The notes below the pieces were generated by a model that searched no databases, was not told the DNA's origin, and saw only the letters and a list, made by a program, of their open reading frames with translations. DNA of 46,867 nt from Gammaproteobacteria bacterium (GTDB lineage Bacteria > Pseudomonadota > Gammaproteobacteria > Nevskiales > Nevskiaceae): positions 1-46,867 of the forward strand of contig JAGWMX010000009.1 in assembly GCA_028871525.1 (NCBI GenBank). The letters run 5' to 3'. Position 1 is the first letter of the stretch. Every line of letters begins with the position of its first letter. A program made the position numbers and the translations under genes. Shown in pieces: positions 1-8,687 of the stretch.

Positions 1-107
1 ATTGCGCCGCCGCCCGCCCGTTCCAGTGGAAGTTCAGCCGCGAGGACTTGAAAACACTGCTTGCCAAGATCCACGCGCACGAGAAAACCTTCCACAAGGC
101 GGCCTGA
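1..107 (+). mobile_element. IS630-family transposase, C-terminal fragment
   Basis: The reading frame that enters the window ends in TGA at 105-107. Its last residues include RPFQWKFSREDL and then LLAKIHAHEKTF. This resembles the extreme C terminus of IS630-family (Tc1/mariner-like, DDE) transposases, where an RPFxWxFT/SRxxL stretch closes the protein. Only about 34 codons are visible, so it cannot be said whether the element is intact upstream. No terminal inverted repeat could be recognised between it and the next gene. Confidence 0.6.
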
Positions 108-194
108 GTGAAATACGTCACCGAACTTAAGGGCCAGAGTACTAAGCGTCAAGCACAGGCGTCAACCATAAAACCCGCGGACGGATCGCTTGCC

Positions 195-1163
195 ATGAAT
201 AGTTTTCACTCGCAGGCACGAGCCGGTCGTCACAGTGGGGCGTGCGGCGACGACCCGGCGCCGGTTCCACGGCGTTTTCTCGCGCCGCGCTGGTGGCCGA
301 TCTGGCTGGGGCTGGGGCTGGCGCGCGCACTGGCCTGCCTGCCGACACCGTGGCTGCTGGCATGTGGCCGCGGCTTCGGCAAGCTGCTTTACGCGCTGCT
401 GGCGCGCCGGCGGCGGGTGGTCCGAATCAACCTGCGCTGGTGTTTCCCGCAGATGCCGGAGCGCGACCGCGACCATTTGGCGCGCGCGCACTTTCAGGCG
501 CTGGGCATGGGCGTGGCGGAAACGTTTCTGGCCTGGTTCGCCGCCGATGCGCGTTTGTCGCGCCGGGTCGAGTTCGAGGGGCTGGAACATCTGCGCGCCG
601 CACAGGCCAGCGGCCGCGGGATCATGCTGTTGACCGGCCATTTCACCACCATGGAGCTGGGCTGTCGGCTGGTGCACCTGGCCGGCTGCCCGTTCCACGG
701 CATGTATCGGCCGGCCAACAACGCTTTCTCCGATTGGTGGATCCGGCGCTGCCGTGAAGCGCGGCTGGGTCTGCCGATGGTGCCGAAGCAGGATCTGCGG
801 CAGGTGGTGCGGCTGCTGCGTCGCGGCGCGCCGGTGTGGTATGGCCCCGATCAGACACTGGACGTCGCCAGCTCCGCGTTCGTGCCGTTTTTCGACGTAC
901 CGACCTTGACGCTGACCACCACCTCGCGCTTGGCGGAACTGGGGCATGCGCTGGTGCTGCCGTACTTCTGCCTGCGCCGCGACGATCGCTACCGCCTGGT
1001 GTTTCTGCCGCCGTGGACCGATTGCTCCGGCAGCGACGAGTTGATCGATGCGCGTCGCATCAATGCCTTTCTCGAGGCGGCGATCGAACGCGCGCCGGAG
1101 CAGTATTTCTGGGTCCACCGGCGCTTCAAGGACTTGCCGCCGGGCGTCGAGCCGCCTTACTGA
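195..1163 (+). CDS. lpxL: Lipid A biosynthesis lauroyl/myristoyl acyltransferase (LpxL/HtrB family)
   Basis: Inner-membrane enzyme that transfers a secondary acyl chain from acyl-ACP to Kdo2-lipid IVA in lipid A synthesis. The 322-residue product starts with the usual proline/tryptophan-rich stretch (FLAPRWWPIWLGLGLAR) and one membrane segment. It carries the catalytic HX4E motif as GHFTTME (His149, Glu154), and YRPANNAF and YGPDQ match family blocks. ATG 195 was chosen because it gives a family-typical length (E. coli LpxL is 306 aa); an in-frame GTG at 108 would add 29 residues unlike the family. The IS630 fragment ends 87 bp before the start. The 3' end overlaps the opposing glycosyltransferase gene by 7 bp. 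LpxM-type specificity cannot be excluded. Confidence 0.9.
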   Translation: MNSFHSQARAGRHSGACGDDPAPVPRRFLAPRWWPIWLGLGLARALACLPTPWLLACGRGFGKLLYALLARRRRVVRINLRWCFPQMPERDRDHLARAHFQALGMGVAETFLAWFAADARLSRRVEFEGLEHLRAAQASGRGIMLLTGHFTTMELGCRLVHLAGCPFHGMYRPANNAFSDWWIRRCREARLGLPMVPKQDLRQVVRLLRRGAPVWYGPDQTLDVASSAFVPFFDVPTLTLTTTSRLAELGHALVLPYFCLRRDDRYRLVFLPPWTDCSGSDELIDARRINAFLEAAIERAPEQYFWVHRRFKDLPPGVEPPY

Positions 1164-1930
1164 TCGGAGTCCGCGCCGCGACGCTCGCGCTGCGCCTGCT
1201 GGTACAGGTAAGCCTGCTTCATGAACGCCGAGAACGCCCCGGCGTAGGCGATCAGTACGCCGCGCCAGCCGTCGCGCCAGGCGCCCTTGAGCAGCAAGTC
1301 GCGGGCGAAGCGAAACCATGGCGACAGCAGCAGCTTCAGTGGTTGCATGCGGCGTCCGCCGGCGTAGCCGGCCGCCGCGCTGGTGCGCGCATAGCCAATC
1401 AGCTTGTGGAACTGCTGGTCGAGATCGCGGTAGGTGTAGTGCAGCAGATCGCCGTCGAGTTTGGCGATGGCGCCGCTGACTTCGAGACGGCCGTGCGGGT
1501 CAGGCCCGACCCAGCGCGCACGCTCGCGGCGCACCAGCCGCAGCCGCCACTCCGGATACCAGACGTGATCGATCCAGCGGCCGAGATAGCGGGTGTGTCG
1601 ATTGATCTGGAACCCGGCCAACGCCGGCGGCGGCGCGCGCAGCGCCGCGGCGATCGCACGCTTCAGTTCGGGGCTCAGCGCCTCGTCGGCGTCGATCGAC
1701 AGCACCCACTGGCAGCGGCATCGATCCAGCGCGAACTGGTTCTGCGCCACGTTGCCGGGCCAGGGGTTTTCGAGCCAGCGGGCGCCGAAGCGCCGGGCGA
1801 CGTCGCCGGTGGCGTCGCGTGAACCGGAATCGACCACCACGATCTCGTCGGCCAGATCGCCGAGCGAGGCCAGGCAGCGGGCCAGATTGCGCTCCTCGTC
1901 GAGCGTGATCACCATCACCGATAGATTCAT
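1157..1930 (-). CDS. Family 2 glycosyltransferase, probable LPS core (WaaE/KdtX-like)
   Basis: A 257-residue GT-A glycosyltransferase. The N terminus MNLSVMVITLDEERNLARC, the IVVVDSGSRD block (residues 30-39) and the metal-binding DAD at residues 80-82 in LSIDADEA are the GT2 signature. The C-terminal half, with its RYLGRWIDHVWYPEWRLRL stretch and a basic C terminus, resembles WaaE/KdtX-type beta-glucosyltransferases that decorate the LPS inner core. Its ATG overlaps the waaC stop in an ATGA arrangement, so the two genes are translationally coupled and probably act on the same core oligosaccharide. The sugar donor and linkage cannot be read from the sequence. Confidence 0.85.
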   Translation of the reverse strand: MNLSVMVITLDEERNLARCLASLGDLADEIVVVDSGSRDATGDVARRFGARWLENPWPGNVAQNQFALDRCRCQWVLSIDADEALSPELKRAIAAALRAPPPALAGFQINRHTRYLGRWIDHVWYPEWRLRLVRRERARWVGPDPHGRLEVSGAIAKLDGDLLHYTYRDLDQQFHKLIGYARTSAAAGYAGGRRMQPLKLLLSPWFRFARDLLLKGAWRDGWRGVLIAYAGAFSAFMKQAYLYQQAQRERRGADSDQ

Positions 1931-2919
1931 TGTCCACCTCCCCGCAGCAGCGTTTCGACGGCGGCGGTAACCCGCTCGACTTCGATCGCCAGCGGCCGCC
2001 GACGGTCGATGCGCCGCGCCGCGGCGTCCGCCAGATGCAGTTGATGCGCCCCGAGGGTGCCGGTCAACTGCGGCAGCGTCGGTCCGTACAGCGTGACGGC
2101 GGGCACGCCGAGCGCGGCGCCCAGGTGCGCCAGCCCGGTGTCGACGCCGACGAAGCAGCGCGCGTGTGCCAGCCAGCCGGCCAGCGTGCTCAAGTCGCAG
2201 CGCGGCAACAGCAGGCCGTCGCAAGCGGCGGTGATGGCCTGCGCGTCCTCGCGTTCGGCGCTCGAGCCCCACGGTACCGCCGGCGTCAGTCCCTGACGCC
2301 GCAGCCAGCGCCCCAGTTCGGCCCAGCGCTGCGGCGGCCAGCGCTTGTTCGGCCACGAGCTGCCGTGCAGCAGCAGCGCGTAAGGGCCGGGCGCCGGAGG
2401 CGCTGGGAACCCGGCGCGGTTCAGACCGGCATCCGGCGGCGTCGCCGGCAATGCATAACCCAGAGCCTGCGCCAACAGCCGGCGCGCGCGCTCGACCGCA
2501 TGCGTGCGGTCGTGTCGCGGCACCGCGTAACGATGGTCGTAGAACAGGCTGGCCAACGGTTCGCGCGCGCTGCGACGATCCGGCCCGGCCAACGGCCCGC
2601 GCGCGCGGCGTGCCAGCCAGGCGCTTTTGACCAGCCCCTGGGCGTCGACGATCAGATCGTAGGGTTGCGCGCGCAGTTCGCCGGTGAACGACACCCAGTC
2701 GCCGCCCCGCAGCGCGCGCCACGGATGCCGGCGCCAGCCGCGCAGATCGCAGCGGATCACCCGCGCCACCGCCGGGTGCCAGCCCGGCACTTCGGCGAAG
2801 GTCTGCTCCACCAGCCAGTCGGCGATCAGGCCCGGCTGCGCCGCCGCGGCGTCGCTCAGCGCCGGCAGCGCATGCACGACGTCGCCCAGCGACGAGGTTT
2901 TGACGATTAGAAGTCGCAT
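1927..2919 (-). CDS. waaC: LPS heptosyltransferase I
   Basis: GT9-family heptosyltransferase that adds the first L-glycero-D-manno-heptose to Kdo2-lipid A. The 330-residue product (E. coli WaaC 319 aa) begins MRLLIVKTSSLGDVVHALP, with Asp13 of the LGD motif at the position of the known catalytic base. It ends with the ADP-heptose-binding block VGVDTGLAHLGAALGVP (Asp260). HGSSWPNKRWP (residues 185-195) matches the family block ahead of the nucleotide site. The ATG at 2919 gives the standard N terminus. It is first in a two-gene minus-strand unit with the GT2 gene and lies divergent from the ABC exporter. Confidence 0.93.
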   Translation of the reverse strand: MRLLIVKTSSLGDVVHALPALSDAAAAQPGLIADWLVEQTFAEVPGWHPAVARVIRCDLRGWRRHPWRALRGGDWVSFTGELRAQPYDLIVDAQGLVKSAWLARRARGPLAGPDRRSAREPLASLFYDHRYAVPRHDRTHAVERARRLLAQALGYALPATPPDAGLNRAGFPAPPAPGPYALLLHGSSWPNKRWPPQRWAELGRWLRRQGLTPAVPWGSSAEREDAQAITAACDGLLLPRCDLSTLAGWLAHARCFVGVDTGLAHLGAALGVPAVTLYGPTLPQLTGTLGAHQLHLADAAARRIDRRRPLAIEVERVTAAVETLLRGGGQ

Positions 2920-3130
2920 TGCAATCCCCGTCCGTCTCGACTGCGATCCCCGCGCCGGGCGCGCGAAACGCGGTTGCCGATGATGATCGAAAAACAATGC
3001 AGCCCAGGCTGCGGGTGGCTGCCATCTTAAAGACGCCGTCACGGCGGTGTCGGCAGCGGTGGCCGCGCGGGCTTGCAAACCTGAAGCCGCGGCCGCAGTC
3101 TGCAGGATCCGCTTCCTGCCACGGTCCAGC

Positions 3131-4960
3131 ATGCGCGCCGCCGCCCGTTCCAGCAGTGATGCCGACGGCACCGGCGAAATGCCGTCGGCGCGGCTGCGCA
3201 CGCTGAAGATGCTGGCGCCATATCTGGCCGAGTTCCCCGGCCGGGTGGCGCTGTCGCTGGCGTTTCTGGTCGGCGCCAAGCTTGCCGGGGTGGCGCTGCC
3301 GCTGGTGCTGGGGCATCTGGTGGACGGCCTCGACCGCACCCAGGCGTTGCTGGCCTTGCCGCTGGGCTGGCTGCTGGCTTACGGCGGTTTGCGTTTTTTC
3401 AACGTGCTGGCCGGCGAGTTGCGCGACATCGCCTTCGGCCGCGTCACCGATCGGGCGATGCGTCGCGCCGGCCTGCGCGTGTTCGAGCATCTACAGGCGC
3501 TGGATCTGGAATTCCACCTCGGCCGGCGCACCGGCGCGCTGGCGCGCGATATCGAGCGCGGGGTCGAGGGTATCCGCTTCCTGCTGCGCTTTTCGCTGTT
3601 CAACATCGCGCCGACGCTGTTCGAGCTGGTGCTGGTGACGGTGATCCTGTGGGGTAAATTCGACTGGCGTTACGCCGCCATCGCCTTCGTTTCGGTGGCG
3701 GTCTACGTGGTGTTCTCGGTGCGGGTGACCGAGTGGCGCACGCAGTACGTCAAGCAGCAGAACCAGCTCGATTCCAGCGCCGGGGCACGGGCCCTGGACG
3801 CACTGCTGAACTACGAGACCGTCAAGTATTTCGGCAACGAACGGTTCGAGGCGCAACGCTACGATTCCAGCCTCGCCGCCTGGGAGCGGGCATCGGCGAA
3901 AAACCGCGCCTCGCTGTCGCTGCTCAATGTCGGCCAGGCGGTGATCGTCGCCGGCGCCATCACGCTGATGATGGTGCTCGCCGCCGCGCAGGTGCGCGCG
4001 GGGTCGATGAGGATCGGTGCCTTCGTCGCCATCAACGCCTACATGGTGCAGCTGTTCGTGCCGCTGAATTTCCTCGGCTTCGTCTACCGCGAACTGCGCC
4101 GGGCGATGATCGACCTGCAGCGCATGTTCGGTCTGCTCGGCGCCGCGCCGCGCGTGGTCGACGCGCCGGCGGCGCGCGAGCTGCGCACGGCACGCGCCGG
4201 AGTGCGCTTCGAACAAATACGCTTCGGCTACCAGCCTGCGCGCCAGATCCTGCGCGGCGTCAACTTCGAGATTCCCCCCGGGCACAAGCTGGCGGTGGTC
4301 GGCGCCAGCGGCGCCGGCAAGTCGACCATCGCCCGGCTGCTGTTCCGTTTCTACGATGCCGATGCCGGCGACGTCCGTGTGGGCGGGCGTGACGTGCGCG
4401 AATGGACCCAGGCGTCCCTGCGCGCGCATATCGGCGTCGTACCGCAGGACACGGTGCTGTTCAACGACTCGATCGGCTACAACATCGCCTATGGCCGGCC
4501 GCAAGCCAGCCGCGCCGAAATCGAGCGCGCCGCCGCAATGGCGCATCTCGACACGTTCATCGCCAGTCTGCCGCAGGGTTACGACACGCCGGTCGGCGAA
4601 CGCGGATTGAAGCTCTCCGGCGGCGAAAAGCAGCGCATCGCCATCGCCCGCGCGATGCTGAAGGATCCGCCGATCCTGATCCTCGACGAGGCCACCAGTT
4701 CGCTGGATTCGCACGCCGAGGCGGCGATCCTCGAAGCGCTGCGCGAGGCCGGCGCCCGGCGCACGGTGCTGGCGGTCGCCCATCGGCTGTCGACCATCAC
4801 CGACGCCGACGAGATCGTGGTGCTGGAGAACGGCCGCATCGTCGAGCGCGGCACCCACGCCGAGTTGCTGGCGCGCGGCGGCGCCTACGCACGGTCATGG
4901 CGGCTGCAACAACAACGGGGCGGCGTCGCTGGCGCGCCGTCGCTGATCGCCGCCGGCTGA
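3131..4960 (+). CDS. Atm1-type heavy-metal/glutathione-conjugate ABC exporter
   Basis: Fused ABC half-transporter of 609 aa from ATG 3131, almost the length of bacterial Atm1 homologues that export glutathione-linked metals or sulfur species across the inner membrane. Six hydrophobic segments fill residues ~30-330, followed by one nucleotide-binding domain: Walker A GASGAGKST (from Gly391), signature LSGGEKQR (from Leu495), Walker B ILILDEAT (Asp519, Glu520) and the H-loop AVAHRLST. The transmembrane stretch LDALLNYETVKYFGNE is characteristic of the ABCB7/Atm1/HMT1 group. An in-frame start at 3047 would only add a low-complexity extension. It stands alone, divergent from waaC. Confidence 0.9.
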   Translation: MRAAARSSSDADGTGEMPSARLRTLKMLAPYLAEFPGRVALSLAFLVGAKLAGVALPLVLGHLVDGLDRTQALLALPLGWLLAYGGLRFFNVLAGELRDIAFGRVTDRAMRRAGLRVFEHLQALDLEFHLGRRTGALARDIERGVEGIRFLLRFSLFNIAPTLFELVLVTVILWGKFDWRYAAIAFVSVAVYVVFSVRVTEWRTQYVKQQNQLDSSAGARALDALLNYETVKYFGNERFEAQRYDSSLAAWERASAKNRASLSLLNVGQAVIVAGAITLMMVLAAAQVRAGSMRIGAFVAINAYMVQLFVPLNFLGFVYRELRRAMIDLQRMFGLLGAAPRVVDAPAARELRTARAGVRFEQIRFGYQPARQILRGVNFEIPPGHKLAVVGASGAGKSTIARLLFRFYDADAGDVRVGGRDVREWTQASLRAHIGVVPQDTVLFNDSIGYNIAYGRPQASRAEIERAAAMAHLDTFIASLPQGYDTPVGERGLKLSGGEKQRIAIARAMLKDPPILILDEATSSLDSHAEAAILEALREAGARRTVLAVAHRLSTITDADEIVVLENGRIVERGTHAELLARGGAYARSWRLQQQRGGVAGAPSLIAAG

Positions 4961-5176
4961 CCTGACTTCGTCATCCGCTGCTGCACCAGGCGACGGGGCA
5001 CGACCGATCGGCGCGATCGAAAAACGGCGCGCCGAACGGCGTCGGCGACGACCATCCCGATCGGCCGCAGCTGGTGATTTCCTCGGGGAAGGCGCTTTTG
5101 CGCCGGCGGTGCAGCCCGGGTGCGAGGTGCGAAAAACGGTTAGGATGCCGTGCCTGACCGCACCGGTGCCGTGCCG

Positions 5177-5809
5177 ATGCCCGAACTGCTGCTGACGCCC
5201 GCTGAGGCGCGCGTGCTCGCCGCGTTGGTGGAGAAATCCATCATCACGCCGCAGTACTACCCGATGACGGTCAACGCGATCGCGCAGTCGGCCAGTCAGA
5301 AGACCGCGCGCAAGCCGGTGATGCGCCTGGGTCAAGGCGAGGCCGGCGCCGCGCTCAACGCGCTGGCGACGCTCGGGCTGGTCAGCCGCGACGATCGCGC
5401 CGGCCGGGTGCCGAAGTGGCGCCATCACGCACAGCACCAATTGCTGCTGCCGTCGGCGGAGCTGGCGCTGCTGGTGACGTTGATGCTGCGCGGACCGCAG
5501 ACCGTCGCCGAACTCCGCGGTGCCGCCGCCGCGCTCGGCGGTCCGGCCGACGCCGACACGGTGGCGCAGGGCCTGGAGCGGCTGGCCGATCGTGCCCAAC
5601 CGCTGGTGGCGGCGTTGCCGCGGCAGCCGGGCCAATCGGCGCTGCGTCATGCTCACACGCTGTGCGGCGAACCGCCCGCGGCGGCGGCCGAGGCATTGTC
5701 ATCGACACCGGGCGGCGGCGAACTGGCGCAGCGGCTGACGCGGCTCGAAGCGAGGGTTGCGGAGCTGGAGGCACGGCTGCGCGGCTGCGCGGCTGAGCCG
5801 ATTTTCTGA
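5177..5809 (+). CDS. YceH family protein (UPF0502/DUF480)
   Basis: A 210-residue cytoplasmic protein of the YceH family (tandem winged-helix folds, function unknown). LTPAEARVLAALVEKSIITP, YYPMTVNAIAQSASQKTARK, PVMRL and VPKWRHH match the family, although the usual NQKSxRDPVM box reads SQKTARKPVM here. The C terminus is a short coiled coil (LTRLEARVAELEARLR), also a family trait. ATG 5177 was preferred over GTG 5150 because the family begins a few residues before LTPxEARVL. No partner gene is close; pyrF follows after 64 bp. Confidence 0.88.
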   Translation: MPELLLTPAEARVLAALVEKSIITPQYYPMTVNAIAQSASQKTARKPVMRLGQGEAGAALNALATLGLVSRDDRAGRVPKWRHHAQHQLLLPSAELALLVTLMLRGPQTVAELRGAAAALGGPADADTVAQGLERLADRAQPLVAALPRQPGQSALRHAHTLCGEPPAAAAEALSSTPGGGELAQRLTRLEARVAELEARLRGCAAEPIF

Positions 5810-5873
5810 CGCAGCAGCCGGCTGTGGGACAATCCACGGTCGATTGGTTAAGACTTAAAGACTGCCGAACGCC

Positions 5874-6650
5874 ATGCCCGCACCCCGTCTGCCCGCCGCC
5901 CGCCCGCCGAGCGGCGCCGCGCCTCCACTGGCCGAGCGGCTGATCGTGGCGCTGGATCTGCCGAGCGCACAGGCCGCGCGCCGGCTGGTCGGGCGCATCG
6001 GCGATGCCGCCTGCTTCTACAAGATCGGACTGGAACTGGCGATGGACGCCGAGTTTTTTCCATTGCTCGCCTGGCTGCGGGGCCGCGGCGCCAGGGTGTT
6101 CGTCGATCTGAAATTCTTCGACATCCCGGAGACGGTGGCCCGGGCGGTGGCGCGGCTGTCCGGGTATGGCGCGCAATTCTGCACCGTGCACGGCAATCAG
6201 GCGATGATGCAGGCCGCCGCCGCAGCCGCCGCAGCTGGGCTCAAGGTGCTGGCGGTGACGGCGCTGACCAGCCTCGACCGCGGCGATCTGGACGATCTCG
6301 GTTTCGCCTGCGACGTCGATGCGCTGGTGCTGTCGCGCGCGCGCCGCGCCTTGGCTGCCGGTTGTCACGGCGTGGTGTCCTCGGGACTGGAGCTGGCGCG
6401 GCTGCGCGCCGAGGTGCGGCGCGAGCCCGGGAGTCACATGATCGTCGTCACCCCCGGCATCCGTCCGCTGGATAACCGCGCCGGAGCATCGTCATTTCGG
6501 AGTGGGCAGAAAAGAGTGATGACCCCGGCCCAGGCGATCGCCGCCGGCGCCGACTATCTCGTCGTCGGCCGGCCGATCCGCGACGCCGCCGATCCGCGCG
6601 CCGCGGCGCTGGCGATCCAGGCCGAGATGGCGGAGGCTGCCGGTGGCTGA
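5874..6650 (+). CDS. pyrF: Orotidine 5'-phosphate decarboxylase
   Basis: Last step of de novo UMP synthesis (OMP to UMP + CO2), cytoplasmic. The 258-residue TIM barrel has Asp28 (VALDLP), Lys50 (FYKIG) and the catalytic DxKxxD array Asp78-Lys80-Asp83 in [14 protein letters not shown], then VTALTS and the phosphate-binding VVTPGIRP and [11 protein letters not shown]. Between GIRP and QKRVMTP the loop is about six residues longer than in E. coli, and the N terminus has a ~20-residue Pro/Ala-rich extension. It overlaps hemE by 8 bp, so the two are probably co-transcribed. Confidence 0.95.
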   Translation: MPAPRLPAARPPSGAAPPLAERLIVALDLPSAQAARRLVGRIGDAACFYKIGLELAMDAEFFPLLAWLRGRGARVFVDLKFFDIPETVARAVARLSGYGAQFCTVHGNQAMMQAAAAAAAAGLKVLAVTALTSLDRGDLDDLGFACDVDALVLSRARRALAAGCHGVVSSGLELARLRAEVRREPGSHMIVVTPGIRPLDNRAGASSFRSGQKRVMTPAQAIAAGADYLVVGRPIRDAADPRAAALAIQAEMAEAAGG

Positions 6651-7704
6651 ACCCCTGCGCAACGACCGCCTGCTGCGCGCCCTGCGGCGTCAGCCGGTGG
6701 ACCGACCGCCGGTGTGGCTGATGCGCCAGGCTGGCCGCTATCTGCCGGAGTACCGCGCGGTGCGCGAGCGCGCCGGCGATTTCATGACCCTGTGCAGAAC
6801 CCGGGAATTGGCCTGTGAAGTGACGCTGCAGCCGGTCGAGCGCTTCGACCTCGACGCGGCGATTCTGTTCTCTGACATTCTGACCGTGCCGGACGCCATG
6901 GGCTTGGGACTGCATTTCGTCGAAGGCGAAGGACCGGCGTTTGCGCGCCCGCTGCGCAGCGCGGCGGAAATCCGTGCGCTGCCGGTGCCCGATCCCGAAT
7001 CCGAGCTGCGTTACGTGCTCGACGCGGTGCGCACCATCAAGCGCGCGCTGGCGGCACGCGTGCCGCTGATCGGTTTTGCCGGCAGCCCGTGGACGCTGGC
7101 CTGTTACATGCTCGAAGGTGGCGGCTCGCGCGAGTTCGTCGGTGCGCGCCGGCTGCGTTTTGAACGGCCGGCACTGCTGGCCCAATTGCTGGACACGCTG
7201 ACGACGGCGGTCGCGCGCTATCTGGCCGCGCAGGCGGCGGCCGGCGCCGACGCGCTGATGCTGTTCGACACCTGGGGCGGGCTGCTGGATGCCGAAGGTT
7301 TCCGGCGTTTTTCGCTGGCGCCGCTGCAGCGGTTGACCGCCGAGTTGGCCGCCGCCGCGCCGGGGGTGCCGCTGATCGTCTTCAGCAAGGGCGCCGGCAC
7401 GCGGTTGTCCGAGCTGGCGGCGACCGGCTGCGCCGGCCTGGGCGTCGACTGGAGCGTCAGCCTCACGGCGGCGCGGGCGGCGGTGGCCGACGGCGTCGCG
7501 CTGCAGGGGAATCTCGATCCGACGGCGCTGCTGGCGAATCCGCGGGCGATCCGCGAGCGGGTCGCCGCGGTGTTGAAAGACTACGGCGACGCCCCCGGAC
7601 ACGTGTTCAACCTCGGTCATGGCATCCTGCCGGCCACACCGCCGGAGCACGTCGCGGTGCTGGTCCGAGCGGTACGCGAGCATGCCGACGGAGTCGCGGG
7701 CTAA
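6643..7704 (+). CDS. hemE: Uroporphyrinogen III decarboxylase
   Basis: Converts uroporphyrinogen III to coproporphyrinogen III in haem synthesis. The product is 353 aa (E. coli 354) and begins with GTG 6643, inside the end of pyrF; this start gives the family N terminus [15 protein letters not shown]. The anionic-substrate motif [14 protein letters not shown] (residues 25-38), the catalytic aspartate region [31 protein letters not shown] and [14 protein letters not shown] are all present. It shares the haem pathway with hemF at 32105. The following acyltransferase gene overlaps or abuts its 3' end. Confidence 0.96.
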   Translation: MAEPLRNDRLLRALRRQPVDRPPVWLMRQAGRYLPEYRAVRERAGDFMTLCRTRELACEVTLQPVERFDLDAAILFSDILTVPDAMGLGLHFVEGEGPAFARPLRSAAEIRALPVPDPESELRYVLDAVRTIKRALAARVPLIGFAGSPWTLACYMLEGGGSREFVGARRLRFERPALLAQLLDTLTTAVARYLAAQAAAGADALMLFDTWGGLLDAEGFRRFSLAPLQRLTAELAAAAPGVPLIVFSKGAGTRLSELAATGCAGLGVDWSVSLTAARAAVADGVALQGNLDPTALLANPRAIRERVAAVLKDYGDAPGHVFNLGHGILPATPPEHVAVLVRAVREHADGVAG

Positions 7705-8644
7705 CGTGCGCGAACGGCTGCGGCCGGTGATCGGCGCGGCGACGTTCGTGCTGATGCTGGCGGCCCTGCTGTTGTGTTCCATCGGGCTTCTGCCGATGTC
7801 TCTGATGAAGGCGCTGCTGCCGTTGCCGGCGATGTCGGGTGCCTGCACGCGCGCGCTGGTCTGGATTGCCGGTGTGCCCTGGGTCGGCGCCAACCGACTG
7901 ATCTACCGTCTGCTGCATGGCCCGCAGCGCGGCATGGTGCTGGACGTCGCGCTGGATCGCCGCAAGAGCTGGCTGGTGATCAGCAACCATCGTTCCTGGG
8001 CCGACATCCTGCTGCTGGTCGATGCCTTGTGGCTGCGCGCGCCGTTCCCGCGGTTTTTCCTGAAGCGCGAACTGATCTGGATCCCGATCATCGGTTTCGT
8101 TTGCTGGGCGATGGACATGCCGTTCATGCGCCGCCACTCGCGCGCCGAAGTCGCCGCCAGCAAGGATCCGGCGCGCGAGGATCTGGAGGTGACCCACCGT
8201 GTCTGTCGGCGCTATCGCGGCATTCCGGTCACCGTGATCAACTTTCTTGAGGGCACCCGTTTTTCCGAAGCCAAGCGCCGCGCCCGGGGCTCGTCGTTCA
8301 CGCATCTGCTGCGGCCGAAATGCGGCGGCCTGGCGTTTGCGCTGGCGGCGATGGGCGACCAGTTCGACGGGCTGGTCGATGTCACCATCGCCTACCGGCC
8401 GACCCGCCGCAGCCTGCTGTGGAGTTTTCTGTGCGGCGAGCAGACGGGTGCCGCGGTGCGGCTGCGCGTGCGGAAGCTGCCGGCCGACCTGATCGACGGC
8501 GACTATCAGGGTGACGCCGAGTTCCGCGGCCGTTTTCAGGCCTGGGTCAACCGGCTGTGGCACGACAAGGACGCCGAACTGGCGGTCCTGTATGCCGCAC
8601 AGGCGCCGCTGGAACAGCTTCGCTCCGGACACTCGGCGGCGTAG
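7682..8644 (+). CDS. PlsC-like acyltransferase (YihG/LPLAT family)
   Basis: Membrane-bound lysophospholipid acyltransferase of about 320 aa. An N-terminal hydrophobic segment ([17 protein letters not shown]) is followed by the LPLAT block [12 protein letters not shown] (His103...Asp108), [14 protein letters not shown], and block [13 protein letters not shown]. The INFLEGTR form and overall length fit the YihG group, which acylates the sn-2 position of lysophospholipids. The start is ambiguous: ATG 7682 overlaps the end of hemE by 23 bp, while GTG 7706 begins 1 bp after it and would give 312 aa. Its position just before a WS/DGAT gene suggests a shared role in lipid synthesis or remodelling. 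Confidence 0.88.
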   Translation: MPTESRANVRERLRPVIGAATFVLMLAALLLCSIGLLPMSLMKALLPLPAMSGACTRALVWIAGVPWVGANRLIYRLLHGPQRGMVLDVALDRRKSWLVISNHRSWADILLLVDALWLRAPFPRFFLKRELIWIPIIGFVCWAMDMPFMRRHSRAEVAASKDPAREDLEVTHRVCRRYRGIPVTVINFLEGTRFSEAKRRARGSSFTHLLRPKCGGLAFALAAMGDQFDGLVDVTIAYRPTRRSLLWSFLCGEQTGAAVRLRVRKLPADLIDGDYQGDAEFRGRFQAWVNRLWHDKDAELAVLYAAQAPLEQLRSGHSAA

Positions 8645-8687
8645 AGTGTATGCGGCGTTGTCGCCGACCGCGCCCGGAGATGCACCC

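Noticed and set aside
108-194. GTG start that would extend lpxL by 29 residues
   Set aside because: The extension is hydrophilic and unlike LpxL N termini; ATG 195 gives the expected length.
1931-3490. N-terminal extensions of the GT2 and waaC frames into upstream DNA
   Set aside because: The extensions are shadow reading of the neighbouring gene; family N termini start at 1930 and 2919.
4961-5176. Possible small gene between the ABC exporter and yceH
   Set aside because: No frame with a ribosome site or family pattern; only short GC-rich shadows.
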